DNA of 5,352 nucleotides from JBBSEZ01 sp038239195 (lineage in GTDB: Bacteria; Planctomycetota; Planctomycetia; Gemmatales; Gemmataceae). The position numbers were made by a program, and so were the translations under genes. Numbering within the stretch: position 1 is the first letter of the stretch; the number at the start of each line of letters is the position of its first letter. The stretch lies in the NCBI GenBank assembly GCA_038239195.1, contig JBBSEZ010000576.1, positions 1 to 5,352 on the forward strand, given 5' to 3'. Under the pieces are notes generated by a model. It did no database searches, was not told the DNA's origin, and worked only from the letters and a program-made list of their open reading frames with translations. Positions 1 to 5,352 of the stretch are shown here, in pieces.

Positions 1-76
1 GGGCCCTCTCAGCATGGTAGTGTAAAACTTTCCGGGTGCGCCACGCAACGCCGAACGCGGAATTGAGCCAGGGCCC

Positions 77-111
77 GCCGCGTGCGGCTGGGCGATCCGC
101 GCTCCCGGATC
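77..111. repeat. Two short inverted repeats downstream of the kinase gene
   Basis: Two small inverted repeats sit 3' of the kinase stop codon. At 94-111 a perfect 6-bp stem (GATCCG/CGGATC) encloses a 6-nt loop. At 77-88 GCCG and CGGC flank a 4-nt centre. Read on the minus strand, the 94-111 hairpin starts 14 nt after the kinase stop, so it could protect or end the kinase transcript. No T-run follows it in that direction, so it is not a canonical intrinsic terminator. On the plus strand only TTT follows. The remainder of 1-125 shows no gene. Confidence 0.35.
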
Positions 112-125
112 TTTGGCCCCTCCCC

Positions 126-1844
126 TCAGCCCTTGCCCTGGGACCAGCGCGGCGGGACTACCGGCAGGCCATCGGCGCCCAGCGGAGTGAGCCGGCGCAG
201 CAAGCCCGCTGGCACGTCCTTGCCGTTGGTCTTGTTGAACCAGCGCGCCTGCGACATCCAGTATCGCCATTTCTGGTTGTCGAACATCTGCATCCCCAGC
301 GGGCCCAGGTGCGCTCCCCAGGCGCGCTCCCCCTTGGGCCGCGCCCACCCGGCCCTGGGAAATGCTTTCGCGAAGAAGACGTTCGACTTGTCCGGCTGGT
401 TGCGCAGCGCCAGCACGATGCCCTGGCCTAGCTGGCCGAGCAGCGGATAGGCATCCGGCGCCTTCACCGTCTCCAGGCGGGCGAACAGCTTCTCCGCCTC
501 GTCGAGCCGGTCCTCTTGCAGATACAGCACGCCCAGCCCCAGGCAGTTGCCGAAGCTCGTCGTGCGCGATTCAACGGTCGCCCCCTCGTCCAGGGCGAGC
601 TCGGCCGCCTTGCGCAGCGTTTGCTCTTTCTCGCTCTCCACCCGCGGCGGCAGGTGGGCCCCCTCCACCGGGGCCCCGCCCCGGATCGGCACGACCGTCC
701 CGGGCCGCAACGGCCCCGCGCGCCGCTGCGCCCACGCGAACACGGCCCCACCGCAAACGGCCAGCACCACGCTGGCAACCGCGGCGCCGGCCAGCCAGCC
801 GGCCCTGGTCCGAGCGGCGGGCGGCGGAGTTATCGGCGCCACCGTTGGCACCGAGGCCGGCGTGAGGGCCGTACCCGACAGAGGGGCGAGGCCCGGCGAC
901 ACCATCGTGACAGCCCCTGCGCCAATCGCCACCGCGCCGGTCGCCCCGCTCAGTCCCTCGCGCAGGCGCACCACGTCGCGCAGCAGATCGCGCCCGGTCT
1001 GGTAGCGCTGGTCCGGCGCCTTGGCCATCATCTTGTGGACGACGGCACACAGCGCCTCGGGCAGGTCGGGCCGGATGGAGCGCAGCGGCGTCGGCTCGGC
1101 GCGGACGTGTTGGAGCGCCACCTCGAACGCGGTCGAGCCGCGAAAGGGCGGTTGGCCGGCCAGCATGTGGTAGCAGGTGGCGCCGAACGAGTAGATGTCG
1201 GTGCGCGAATCGACCGGCTTGCCCTCGACCTGCTCGGGGCTCATGTAGAGCGGGGTGCCCATCGTCACCCCGCTCTGGGTGAGGTTGAGCGCCGGCTTGT
1301 CGCCCTCCAGGCAGCGCGCCAGGCCAAAGTCGGCCACCTTCACCTCGCCCTTGCGAGTGAGCAGGATGTTTTCCGGCTTGACGTCGCGGTGGATGATGCC
1401 CATCTCCGACGCGCGCTGGAGCGCCGAGGCGACCTGGCGCATGATGCTGATCGCCACCAGCAGATCGGGCGGGCCCTTGCGCGCCACGTACTCGCGCAGG
1501 TTGCGCCCCTCGACGTATTCGAGCGCCATGTAGGCGACGCCGTCGGCCTCGCCGAAGGCGTAGACTTGCACGATGTTGGCGTGGATGGCCTTGGCGACGG
1601 CCTCGGCCTCGGCCTTGAAGCGCTGTAGCGAGGTGGGGTTGGTGCCCAGTTCGGGGCGCAGGATCTTCAGCGCGACCTTGCGCTTCAGCGACATCTGTTC
1701 GGCGAGGTAGACCTGGCCCATGCCGCCCTGGCCGAGCTGCCGCAGGATGCGAAAGTCGGCCAGCGTCCGGCCCGTCAGGTCCAGGGTCGAGGGCGCGCCG
1801 CCCTCGCCAGACGTCGCGGCGGAAGTCTGTGCGGGGTTGTCCAT
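126..1844 (-). CDS. Hanks-type (PknB-like) Ser/Thr protein kinase with one TM segment and TPR-like outer domain
   Basis: This 572-aa protein should phosphorylate Ser/Thr on target proteins using ATP, anchored in the membrane with the kinase in the cytoplasm. The kinase domain spans about residues 30-295. Visible motifs are the glycine loop GQGGMGQV (38-45), VALK with the ATP-binding Lys60, probable helix-C Glu79, catalytic HRDVKPEN (Asp154, Lys156, Asn159), DFG (172-174) and the APE-like SPEQ (202-205). All key residues are present, so it is probably active, and it is an RD kinase, usually activated through its activation loop. An Ala/Pro/Thr-rich linker (about 300-348) leads to one hydrophobic segment (about 349-372). 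The outer part has a TPR-like helix pair (about 428-495, including YLQEDRLDEAEKLFARLE) and a Trp-rich tail (W500, W509, W526, W529, W535, W567). The ATG at 1842-1844 is the only reasonable start; no in-frame start lies just upstream. No strong Shine-Dalgarno precedes it. A 174-nt gap separates it from the DUF962 gene. Its substrate and signal are unknown. Confidence 0.95.
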   Translation of the reverse strand: MDNPAQTSAATSGEGGAPSTLDLTGRTLADFRILRQLGQGGMGQVYLAEQMSLKRKVALKILRPELGTNPTSLQRFKAEAEAVAKAIHANIVQVYAFGEADGVAYMALEYVEGRNLREYVARKGPPDLLVAISIMRQVASALQRASEMGIIHRDVKPENILLTRKGEVKVADFGLARCLEGDKPALNLTQSGVTMGTPLYMSPEQVEGKPVDSRTDIYSFGATCYHMLAGQPPFRGSTAFEVALQHVRAEPTPLRSIRPDLPEALCAVVHKMMAKAPDQRYQTGRDLLRDVVRLREGLSGATGAVAIGAGAVTMVSPGLAPLSGTALTPASVPTVAPITPPPAARTRAGWLAGAAVASVVLAVCGGAVFAWAQRRAGPLRPGTVVPIRGGAPVEGAHLPPRVESEKEQTLRKAAELALDEGATVESRTTSFGNCLGLGVLYLQEDRLDEAEKLFARLETVKAPDAYPLLGQLGQGIVLALRNQPDKSNVFFAKAFPRAGWARPKGERAWGAHLGPLGMQMFDNQKWRYWMSQARWFNKTNGKDVPAGLLRRLTPLGADGLPVVPPRWSQGKG

Positions 1845-1881
1845 GGTGTTACGAGCCTTTCCCCTTCCCTGACGAGCCCAG

Positions 1882-1906
1882 GCGGCCCCGCCCTGCCGCG
1901 GGCCGC
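1882..1906. repeat. GC-rich inverted repeat in the kinase leader
   Basis: A 7-bp perfect inverted repeat (GCGGCCC/GGGCCGC, 1882-1888 and 1900-1906) with an 11-nt loop lies in the 174-nt gap between the DUF962 stop and the kinase start, 38 nt upstream of the kinase ATG. It has no T-run on the minus strand, so it is unlikely to terminate the DUF962 transcript. It could fold in the kinase 5' leader, or be chance in GC-rich DNA. The rest of the gap (1845-2018) shows no gene. Confidence 0.3.
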
Positions 1907-2018
1907 TTCTCCCTAATGTAACACCTGCGCCAGGTCTTCGCCTCCTTTTGGCAGCAACGAACGCGCTCCGCTTCGCGTCGTGGCTACACGAATTTCTCGC
2001 GGCGCGCTCCGAGGCCGT

Positions 2019-2375
2019 TCACAGCCGGCTGGGGTCTTCCGGCGCCCAGCGCGGCGCGATGCCGACGTAGGGCAGGCCCAGCAGGCGCTTGATCCCCGCC
2101 CACTCGCCGACGTCGTTGCCCTCGGCCTGGTGCCCGACCCACTGGAGGAAGTAGCCGAGCACGAACGCGCCCACGCCCCAGTACCACTCGTCCCACGGCA
2201 GGGCGAAGAGCAGGACGATCCCGGTGAGGACCATCGGAATGCCGACCACGTGAATCCAGAAGTTGAACGGCAACTGATGGCGCAGTTTCCACCCTTGCAG
2301 GCGCTTGCGGAGAAAGCGCAGCACGGGGCGGCCGGTGGTCGGGGCGGGAGGGGTCGGCGAGGGGGAGGTGCTCAT
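2019..2375 (-). CDS. DUF962 / Mpo1-like small membrane protein
   Basis: This 118-aa protein resembles the DUF962 (YGL010w/Mpo1-like) family. After a Pro/Ser/Thr-rich N-terminus comes a His-rich first motif, with His33, Pro36, Asn38 and His42 (HQLPFNFWIH), then two hydrophobic segments (about 39-60 and 64-80). The second family motif is GHQAEGN, with His82, Glu85 and Asn87, and a conserved-looking tail with KRLLGLPYVGIAPR (96-109) follows. In yeast, Mpo1 is an iron-dependent dioxygenase that shortens 2-hydroxy fatty acids by alpha-oxidation and uses conserved histidines. The histidines here are compatible with that chemistry, but whether bacterial members do it is inference. It starts at ATG (2373-2375) without a clear Shine-Dalgarno. 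It lies 63 nt downstream of argS, with a terminator-like hairpin in the gap, so co-transcription would need read-through. No other lipid gene is visible nearby. The length matches compact bacterial members of the family. Confidence 0.85.
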   Translation of the reverse strand: MSTSPSPTPPAPTTGRPVLRFLRKRLQGWKLRHQLPFNFWIHVVGIPMVLTGIVLLFALPWDEWYWGVGAFVLGYFLQWVGHQAEGNDVGEWAGIKRLLGLPYVGIAPRWAPEDPSRL

Positions 2376-2398
2376 GGGGGGTCGCGCTTCGCGGGGCC

Positions 2399-2432
2399 AA
2401 ATGAGAAGGGGCGAACCACCGTCGTTCGCCCC
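2399..2432 (-). terminator. Intrinsic terminator-like hairpin after argS
   Basis: On the minus strand, 6 nt after the argS stop, GGGGCGAAC (2432-2424) pairs perfectly with GTTCGCCCC (2416-2408) around a 7-nt loop. The 9-bp stem is followed by TTCTCATTT (2407-2399). The stem is strong and well placed, but the T-tract is interrupted, so termination may be partial and let some transcript run into the DUF962 gene, whose ATG is only 23 nt further on. Confidence 0.65.
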
Positions 2433-2438
2433 CAGGCG

Positions 2439-4328
2439 TCACATGCGCTCGATGGTGCGAATGCCCAGGAGGGCGAGGCCCCGCTGAATCACCCGGGCCG
2501 TCAGGTCGCACAGCAACAACCGTCCCTGGCGCAGTTCCGGCGTCTCGGCCTTGAGGACTGGACAGTTGACGAAGAACCCACTGTACGCCTTGGCCAGGTC
2601 CCACAGGTAGGCCGTGACCTGGCTCGGACGATAGTCTGTCGCGGCCGCGGCGAGCGCCTCGGGGAAATGGAGGAGCTGTACGGCCAGCGCGCGCTCGTAA
2701 GGCGTCGGCAGCAAGGGCAGGGCCGGGGCCGCGCGTAGCTGCGCCACGTCCACCGCGCCCTTGCGGAAGATGCCCCGGTTGCGCACGTAGGCGTACTGCA
2801 TGTAAGTCGCCGTGTTGCCGTCCGTGGCCGTCATCTTCTCCTCGTCGTAGCGGTAATTGCTCGCCCGATTCTGCGACAGGTCGGCATACTTGACCGCCCC
2901 GAGGCCGACCACCTCGTACACCTCGCACAACTCCGCCGGGGAGAGCTCGACCACCTCGTCGCCGCGCTCCCGGGCGGCGTCGCAGCCGGCCTGGTACACC
3001 TTCGCCGCCTGGCGCACTGCCGTGTCGAGCAACTCGTCCAACAGGGTGTTGGTGCCCGCCCGGGTCTTGAGAGGCTTGCCGTCCTTGCCCAGCACGGCCC
3101 CGAACTCGAGGTGCTTGAGCTCCACATCCTTCACGCCCCATCGGCACGCTGCGGAAAAGAGGTGCTGAAAGTGCATGGTCTGGCGAAAATCGACCAGATA
3201 GAGCATCGTCCCCGGCTTCCAGGTCTGGACGCGGTAGCGGATGGTGGCCAGGTCGGTCGTCATGTAGGTGAAGGCGCCGTCGCTCTTCCGAACCAGGGAC
3301 GGCGGCTCTCCTTTCCGCTCCTCGCCCGGCGCCCGAGCCGCTTCCTGCGCCAGCCACTCCTCGACGGCACCGGCCGCTTTCGGGGGCGGGATGATGAGCG
3401 CACCGTGCGACGGATAGGCGACGCCTTTCGCGAGCAAGCTCTCCACGACGTCCGGGAGCTGAGGCTGGTAGAAACTTTCCCCCAAGGTGTGGTCGAACTT
3501 CACGTCGAGGCGCCGATAGATCCGGTCGATCTCCTCGTGGCAGGCCGGCATGAAGCTCTGCCACAGGCGCAGGTTCTCCTCGTCGCCAGCGTGCAACTTC
3601 GCCGTCTCCTGCCGGCAAACGTTCAGCACCGCGCGGGCCGCTTCCCGCTGTTCCTCGGTGAACTTCTCGGCTTCCTCATCGTCCTCGTCTTCGTCCTCCG
3701 CCGGCTTCGTCGCTCGGCGCACCAGGAGGTAGAGGCGAGCCAGCTCGCGCACCTTGTCCTGCTCGAACGCCGACGGATCGACGAAGTTCTTGTAGCCGTA
3801 CAGGAGCATGCCGAACTGGGCGCCCCAGTCGCCCAGGTGGTTGTCGGTGACGACCTTGTGGCCCAGTAAGCGCAGCAGCCGGGCCAGCGCGTCCCCTATG
3901 ATCGTGCTGCGCAGGTGCCCGACGTGCATCGGCTTGGCGACGTTGGGGCTGCTGAAGTCGATCACGAACGTCTTCGCGGGGCTCGCCAGCTCGACGCCCA
4001 GCCGCTCGTCGCCGCCCAGCGCCTGCACTTGCTTCGCCAGCCAGTCGTTCCGCAGCTTCAGGTTGATGAAACCTGGCCCGGCGACCTCGGGCGCCTCCAA
4101 CATCTCGTCCCAGCCCTCGGCCTGCGTGAGCCGCCCGGCGATCTCCGCGGCGATCGCACGTGGGCTCTTACAGAGCTTCTTGGCCAGCGACATGGCGCAG
4201 TTGGCCTGGTAATCGCCGAAGCGCGCGTCCTGGGCCGGCTTGAGCATCTCGGCGTAGGGCGCGGGATCATCCACTAGCCCGGTCAGGGCAGCGTGGAGCT
4301 TTTGCTGGAGCGCGTGCAGGACGTTCAT
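2439..4328 (-). CDS. argS: Arginyl-tRNA synthetase (ArgRS, class I)
   Basis: This 629-aa cytoplasmic enzyme joins L-arginine to tRNA-Arg with ATP. The N-terminal tRNA-binding domain covers about residues 3-90. The class I HIGH signature appears as SSPNVAKPMHVGHLRST (126-142, HVGH at 135-138). The KMSKS-equivalent region is GKPLKTRAGTNTLLDELLD (417-435), the usual replacement in ArgRS. TTDLATIRYR (357-366) and KYADLSQNR (480-488) are typical core motifs. The DALR anticodon-binding domain runs from about 507 to the end, which finishes LGIRTIERM, the normal ArgRS ending. An acidic stretch at 209-221 (EDEDEDDEEAEKF) makes a low-complexity insertion in the catalytic domain. The ATG at 4326-4328 is chosen because it gives the normal length; the open frame extends 62 codons further, but that part runs through the rsfS terminator and into rsfS. 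No strong Shine-Dalgarno is seen. The reading frame is intact and complete. Confidence 0.97.
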   Translation of the reverse strand: MNVLHALQQKLHAALTGLVDDPAPYAEMLKPAQDARFGDYQANCAMSLAKKLCKSPRAIAAEIAGRLTQAEGWDEMLEAPEVAGPGFINLKLRNDWLAKQVQALGGDERLGVELASPAKTFVIDFSSPNVAKPMHVGHLRSTIIGDALARLLRLLGHKVVTDNHLGDWGAQFGMLLYGYKNFVDPSAFEQDKVRELARLYLLVRRATKPAEDEDEDDEEAEKFTEEQREAARAVLNVCRQETAKLHAGDEENLRLWQSFMPACHEEIDRIYRRLDVKFDHTLGESFYQPQLPDVVESLLAKGVAYPSHGALIIPPPKAAGAVEEWLAQEAARAPGEERKGEPPSLVRKSDGAFTYMTTDLATIRYRVQTWKPGTMLYLVDFRQTMHFQHLFSAACRWGVKDVELKHLEFGAVLGKDGKPLKTRAGTNTLLDELLDTAVRQAAKVYQAGCDAARERGDEVVELSPAELCEVYEVVGLGAVKYADLSQNRASNYRYDEEKMTATDGNTATYMQYAYVRNRGIFRKGAVDVAQLRAAPALPLLPTPYERALAVQLLHFPEALAAAATDYRPSQVTAYLWDLAKAYSGFFVNCPVLKAETPELRQGRLLLCDLTARVIQRGLALLGIRTIERM

Positions 4329-4368
4329 CGGTTTCCGTCCGGGGGCCTTCCTCGGTGGCGGGCCAAGC

Positions 4369-4406
4369 AAAAACAGGGCCGCCCTCACCGCGTGAGAGCG
4401 GCCCTG
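4369..4406 (-). terminator. Strong intrinsic terminator of rsfS
   Basis: On the minus strand CAGGGCCGC-T-CTCAC (4406-4392) pairs with GTGAG-G-GCGGCCCTG (4388-4374) around a GCG loop, then TTTTT (4373-4369). This gives a 15-bp stem with a single U-G wobble. The same position is an A-C mismatch on the plus strand, so the fold favours minus-strand RNA. It lies 65 nt after the rsfS stop and ends 40 nt before the argS ATG. It should end the rsfS transcript. Alternatively, it could act as an attenuator for argS if that gene is transcribed from upstream; no regulatory partner fold was identified. Confidence 0.85.
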
Positions 4407-4431
4407 GTCTCTTCTCGTTCGTCGCGTTGGC

Positions 4432-4471
4432 CCTCCCGGGCGGTCGCTCGTTGGCGACGCCGCCGGGGAGG
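4432..4471 (-). repeat. Imperfect hairpin abutting the rsfS stop codon
   Basis: An inverted repeat begins at the base after the rsfS TAA. On the minus strand CCTCCC, GGCGG and TCGC pair with GCGA, CCGCC and GGGAGG, interrupted by one G-G or C-C type mismatch and a 2-nt bulge, around a 6-nt loop. About 15 pairs form. There is no T-run, so alone it is not a standard terminator. It precedes the strong terminator at 4369-4406, giving two stem-loops in tandem. It may stabilise the 3' end of the rsfS message. Confidence 0.55.
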
Positions 4472-4855
4472 TTATTCGTAGAGCTGCCAATCGACGCGGG
4501 GGGCGTCGGCCCACAGCTCTTCAATGGCGTAGTATTCGCGCAGCTGCGGCGCAAAGACGTGTACGACGACGTCGCCGTAGTCCTGCACCACCCACTTGCT
4601 GCCCTCGTACCCCTCCACCGAGAGGCGCAGGTCGCCGCACTGACGCAGGTTGGCGTCAATCTCTTCGGTGATGGTGTGGATTTGCCGGCGACTGTTGCCG
4701 GTGATGAGGACGAAGAAGTCGTAGAGGGGCGTGATGCCTCTCATGTCGAGAACCAAGACGTCGCGGGCCTTGTTGTCGGAGGCCACGCGAGCGCACAGGC
4801 AGGCGCGTTCGAGGGAGGGCAGAGTGAGTGTCTGTTCCGACGTTGCGAGTTTCAA
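4472..4855 (-). CDS. rsfS: Ribosome silencing factor RsfS (RsfA/Iojap family)
   Basis: This 127-aa protein should bind ribosomal protein uL14 on the large subunit and block joining with the small subunit, lowering translation in stationary phase or starvation. The family domain covers nearly the whole protein. It includes VLVLDMRGITPLYDFFVLIT (33-52), GNSRRQIHTITEEI (53-66) and the highly typical end EGYEGSKWVVQDYGDVVVHV (81-100) followed by FAPQLREYYAIEELWADAPRVDW. The TTG at 4853-4855 is chosen because a perfect AAGGAGGT lies 3 nt upstream, the length then fits the family, and third-position GC drops upstream of it. The frame stays open to a GTG at 5060-5062, but that GTG overlaps the candidate -35 box and the extra 69 residues do not resemble the family. 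The gene is followed by two hairpins, one a strong terminator, so it is probably monocistronic or the last gene of its unit. argS follows 143 nt downstream. Confidence 0.92.
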   Translation of the reverse strand: MKLATSEQTLTLPSLERACLCARVASDNKARDVLVLDMRGITPLYDFFVLITGNSRRQIHTITEEIDANLRQCGDLRLSVEGYEGSKWVVQDYGDVVVHVFAPQLREYYAIEELWADAPRVDWQLYE

Positions 4856-4858
4856 AGG

Positions 4859-4866
4859 ACCTCCTT
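4859..4866 (-). promoter_or_regulatory. Perfect Shine-Dalgarno deciding the rsfS TTG start
   Basis: The minus strand reads AAGGAGGT, an eight-base match to the 16S rRNA tail, with 3 nt between it and a TTG in frame with RsfS. The spacing is a little short, but no ATG or GTG is better placed. The other three genes of the window have no comparable site, so this ribosome binding site stands out and compensates for a weak start codon. Confidence 0.75.
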
Positions 4867-4988
4867 CCGGTTTTGCGATCCGAGAGGGGAGGTCGGCCAC
4901 GACCAGGAACTCATTACCTTCGCCGTTGGTCACCTCCAGACGGATCAAACCAGTCCCACACACGGACAGCCAGGGCCTGGGGCTCGCC

Positions 4989-5007
4989 CCCGAGTCAATC
5001 GCTCGGG
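4989..5007 (-). repeat. Small stem-loop in the rsfS leader
   Basis: CCCGAG and CTCGGG pair in a 6-bp stem around a 7-nt loop, extendable by one U-G wobble on the minus strand. It lies in the roughly 168-nt untranslated leader predicted between the candidate promoter and the TTG start. No known riboswitch was recognised, and the fold is small enough to be chance. Confidence 0.3.
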
Positions 5008-5029
5008 ACCGAACAACCCTTCTTCTCTT

Positions 5030-5058
5030 ATCATCGTCCCCCACGGCCCCTTCGTCAA
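5030..5058 (-). promoter_or_regulatory. Candidate sigma-70 promoter for rsfS
   Basis: The minus strand has TTGACG (5058-5053, five of six to TTGACA), a 17-nt spacer, then GATGAT (5035-5030, four of six to TATAAT). Transcription would start near 5023, giving a leader of about 168 nt before the rsfS start. The optimal spacer and good -35 box support it, while the weak -10 box and the GC-rich background limit confidence. It is the best promoter-like match I found upstream of any gene here. Confidence 0.4.
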
Positions 5059-5062
5059 GCAC

Positions 5063-5215
5063 CCAGTTGCCAAGGTCGCGCGCCGCAGGCCCCTCTTCGC
5101 CGCATCTTTGCGCACTTCCTCAGAACCGGAACTGTCCTCGTGCTGCTGTTAGTTCAGACAGCCGCGGCGACCGGAGGTTCGCTGCTTTGCAGCGCTCGCC
5201 GGCCTCGGGGCCGAC
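5063..5215. other. Region with no recognisable gene upstream of the rsfS promoter
   Basis: Together with the rsfS leader (4856-5062) and the suspect edge, this makes a stretch of about 500 nt without a confident gene. A minus-strand frame stays open until a TGA at 5120-5122 and could be the C-terminal end of an upstream gene, with residues ending LSELTAARGQFRF. That stretch matches no family I know, and its upstream part runs into low-quality sequence, so it is not called as a gene. A 5-bp hairpin (GCTGC/GCAGC, 5181-5193) is the only other structure seen. Confidence 0.5.
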
Positions 5216-5352
5216 CGCCCCCCCCCCACCGGCCAAAAAAACCCGCCCCCCCCCATGCGGCGCGCGCGCGGGGGGCCCCACACAACAAAAACACACCCCG
5301 GCCCCACCCCATATAAACCCCCCCCACACCCTTAAAACACCCACAACAAAAA
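5216..5352. other. Low-complexity A/C-rich edge, probable sequencing or assembly artefact
   Basis: From about 5219 the sequence turns into homopolymer and dinucleotide runs: C9 (5219-5227), A7 (5235-5241), C9 (5246-5254), alternating CG (5261-5270) running into G6 (5270-5275), and C8 (5318-5325). In the last 77 bases 71 are A or C. On the opposite strand this is G/T-rich, the pattern of low-quality ends of Illumina reads. It does not resemble the neighbouring genome, and any frames in it should be ignored. Confidence 0.75.

Noticed and set aside
516..1628. Long plus-strand open frame (370 codons) opposite the kinase gene
   Set aside because: It lies entirely antisense to a complete kinase with all catalytic motifs. 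Its product is Arg/His/Ala/Gly-rich without any domain, as expected of a mirror frame in GC-rich DNA.
1915..1923. Extended -10 like TGTTACATT upstream of the kinase (minus strand)
   Set aside because: Only four of six bases match the -10 consensus and no -35 box lies at a suitable distance, so it is too weak to annotate as a promoter.
1941..1949. AAAAGGAGG, a Shine-Dalgarno-like site about 100 nt upstream of the kinase ATG (minus strand)
   Set aside because: No start codon leading to a meaningful frame follows at the right distance. The kinase ATG is too far away to use it.
1984..3618. Minus-strand open frame of 544 codons overlapping argS and the DUF962 gene
   Set aside because: It is an alternate frame of argS that runs on into the DUF962 gene. 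The product is Arg/Gly/Pro-rich low-complexity with no recognisable domain, while the argS frame is conserved throughout.
4970..4980. Near-palindrome CCAGGGCCTGG in the rsfS leader
   Set aside because: It has a 5-bp half with a single central base, cannot form a normal hairpin loop, and is expected by chance in GC-rich sequence.
4355..5152. Plus-strand open frame of 265 codons opposite rsfS
   Set aside because: It crosses the rsfS terminator, the whole rsfS gene and its promoter on the opposite strand, and the product matches no family; it is a shadow frame.
5120..5344. Minus-strand 74-codon frame at the right edge
   Set aside because: Most of it is translated from the low-complexity edge. 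Only the last 30 or so codons come from credible sequence, and they match nothing known.

Overview
The window is a GC-rich bacterial fragment with four protein-coding genes, all on the minus strand. In transcription order, right to left, they are a ribosome silencing factor (rsfS), arginyl-tRNA synthetase (argS), a small DUF962/Mpo1-like membrane protein, and a Hanks-type serine/threonine kinase with one transmembrane segment and a TPR-like outer domain. The style of ArgS and RsfS, the kinase followed by TPR-like repeats, and weak or missing Shine-Dalgarno sites at three of the four genes suggest a planctomycete, possibly Gemmatales-like. This is inferred from remembered family features, not from a search.

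Layout: 1-125 is short non-coding sequence downstream of the kinase, with small inverted repeats. The kinase occupies 126-1844, followed by a 174-nt gap. The DUF962 protein is at 2019-2375. A 63-nt gap carrying a terminator-like hairpin separates it from argS (2439-4328). The 143-nt gap between argS and rsfS holds two tandem hairpins, one of them a textbook intrinsic terminator for rsfS. rsfS is best read as 4472-4855, starting at TTG behind a perfect AAGGAGGT. Upstream of it lie a leader of about 170 nt and a plausible sigma-70 promoter (5030-5058). From 5063 to 5215 no gene is recognisable. From about 5219 to the end the sequence becomes A/C-only homopolymer and low-complexity runs, which look like a sequencing or assembly artefact rather than genome.

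Two genes belong to the translation apparatus: RsfS blocks subunit joining when nutrients are short, and ArgS charges tRNA-Arg. The terminators between genes argue that rsfS, argS and the DUF962 gene are largely separate transcription units that share an orientation. I see no CRISPR array, tRNA, rRNA, transposase or clear defence system, and no convincing new multi-gene system. The points most worth a second look are the Trp-rich outer end of the kinase, the hairpin pair between rsfS and argS, and the suspect right edge.
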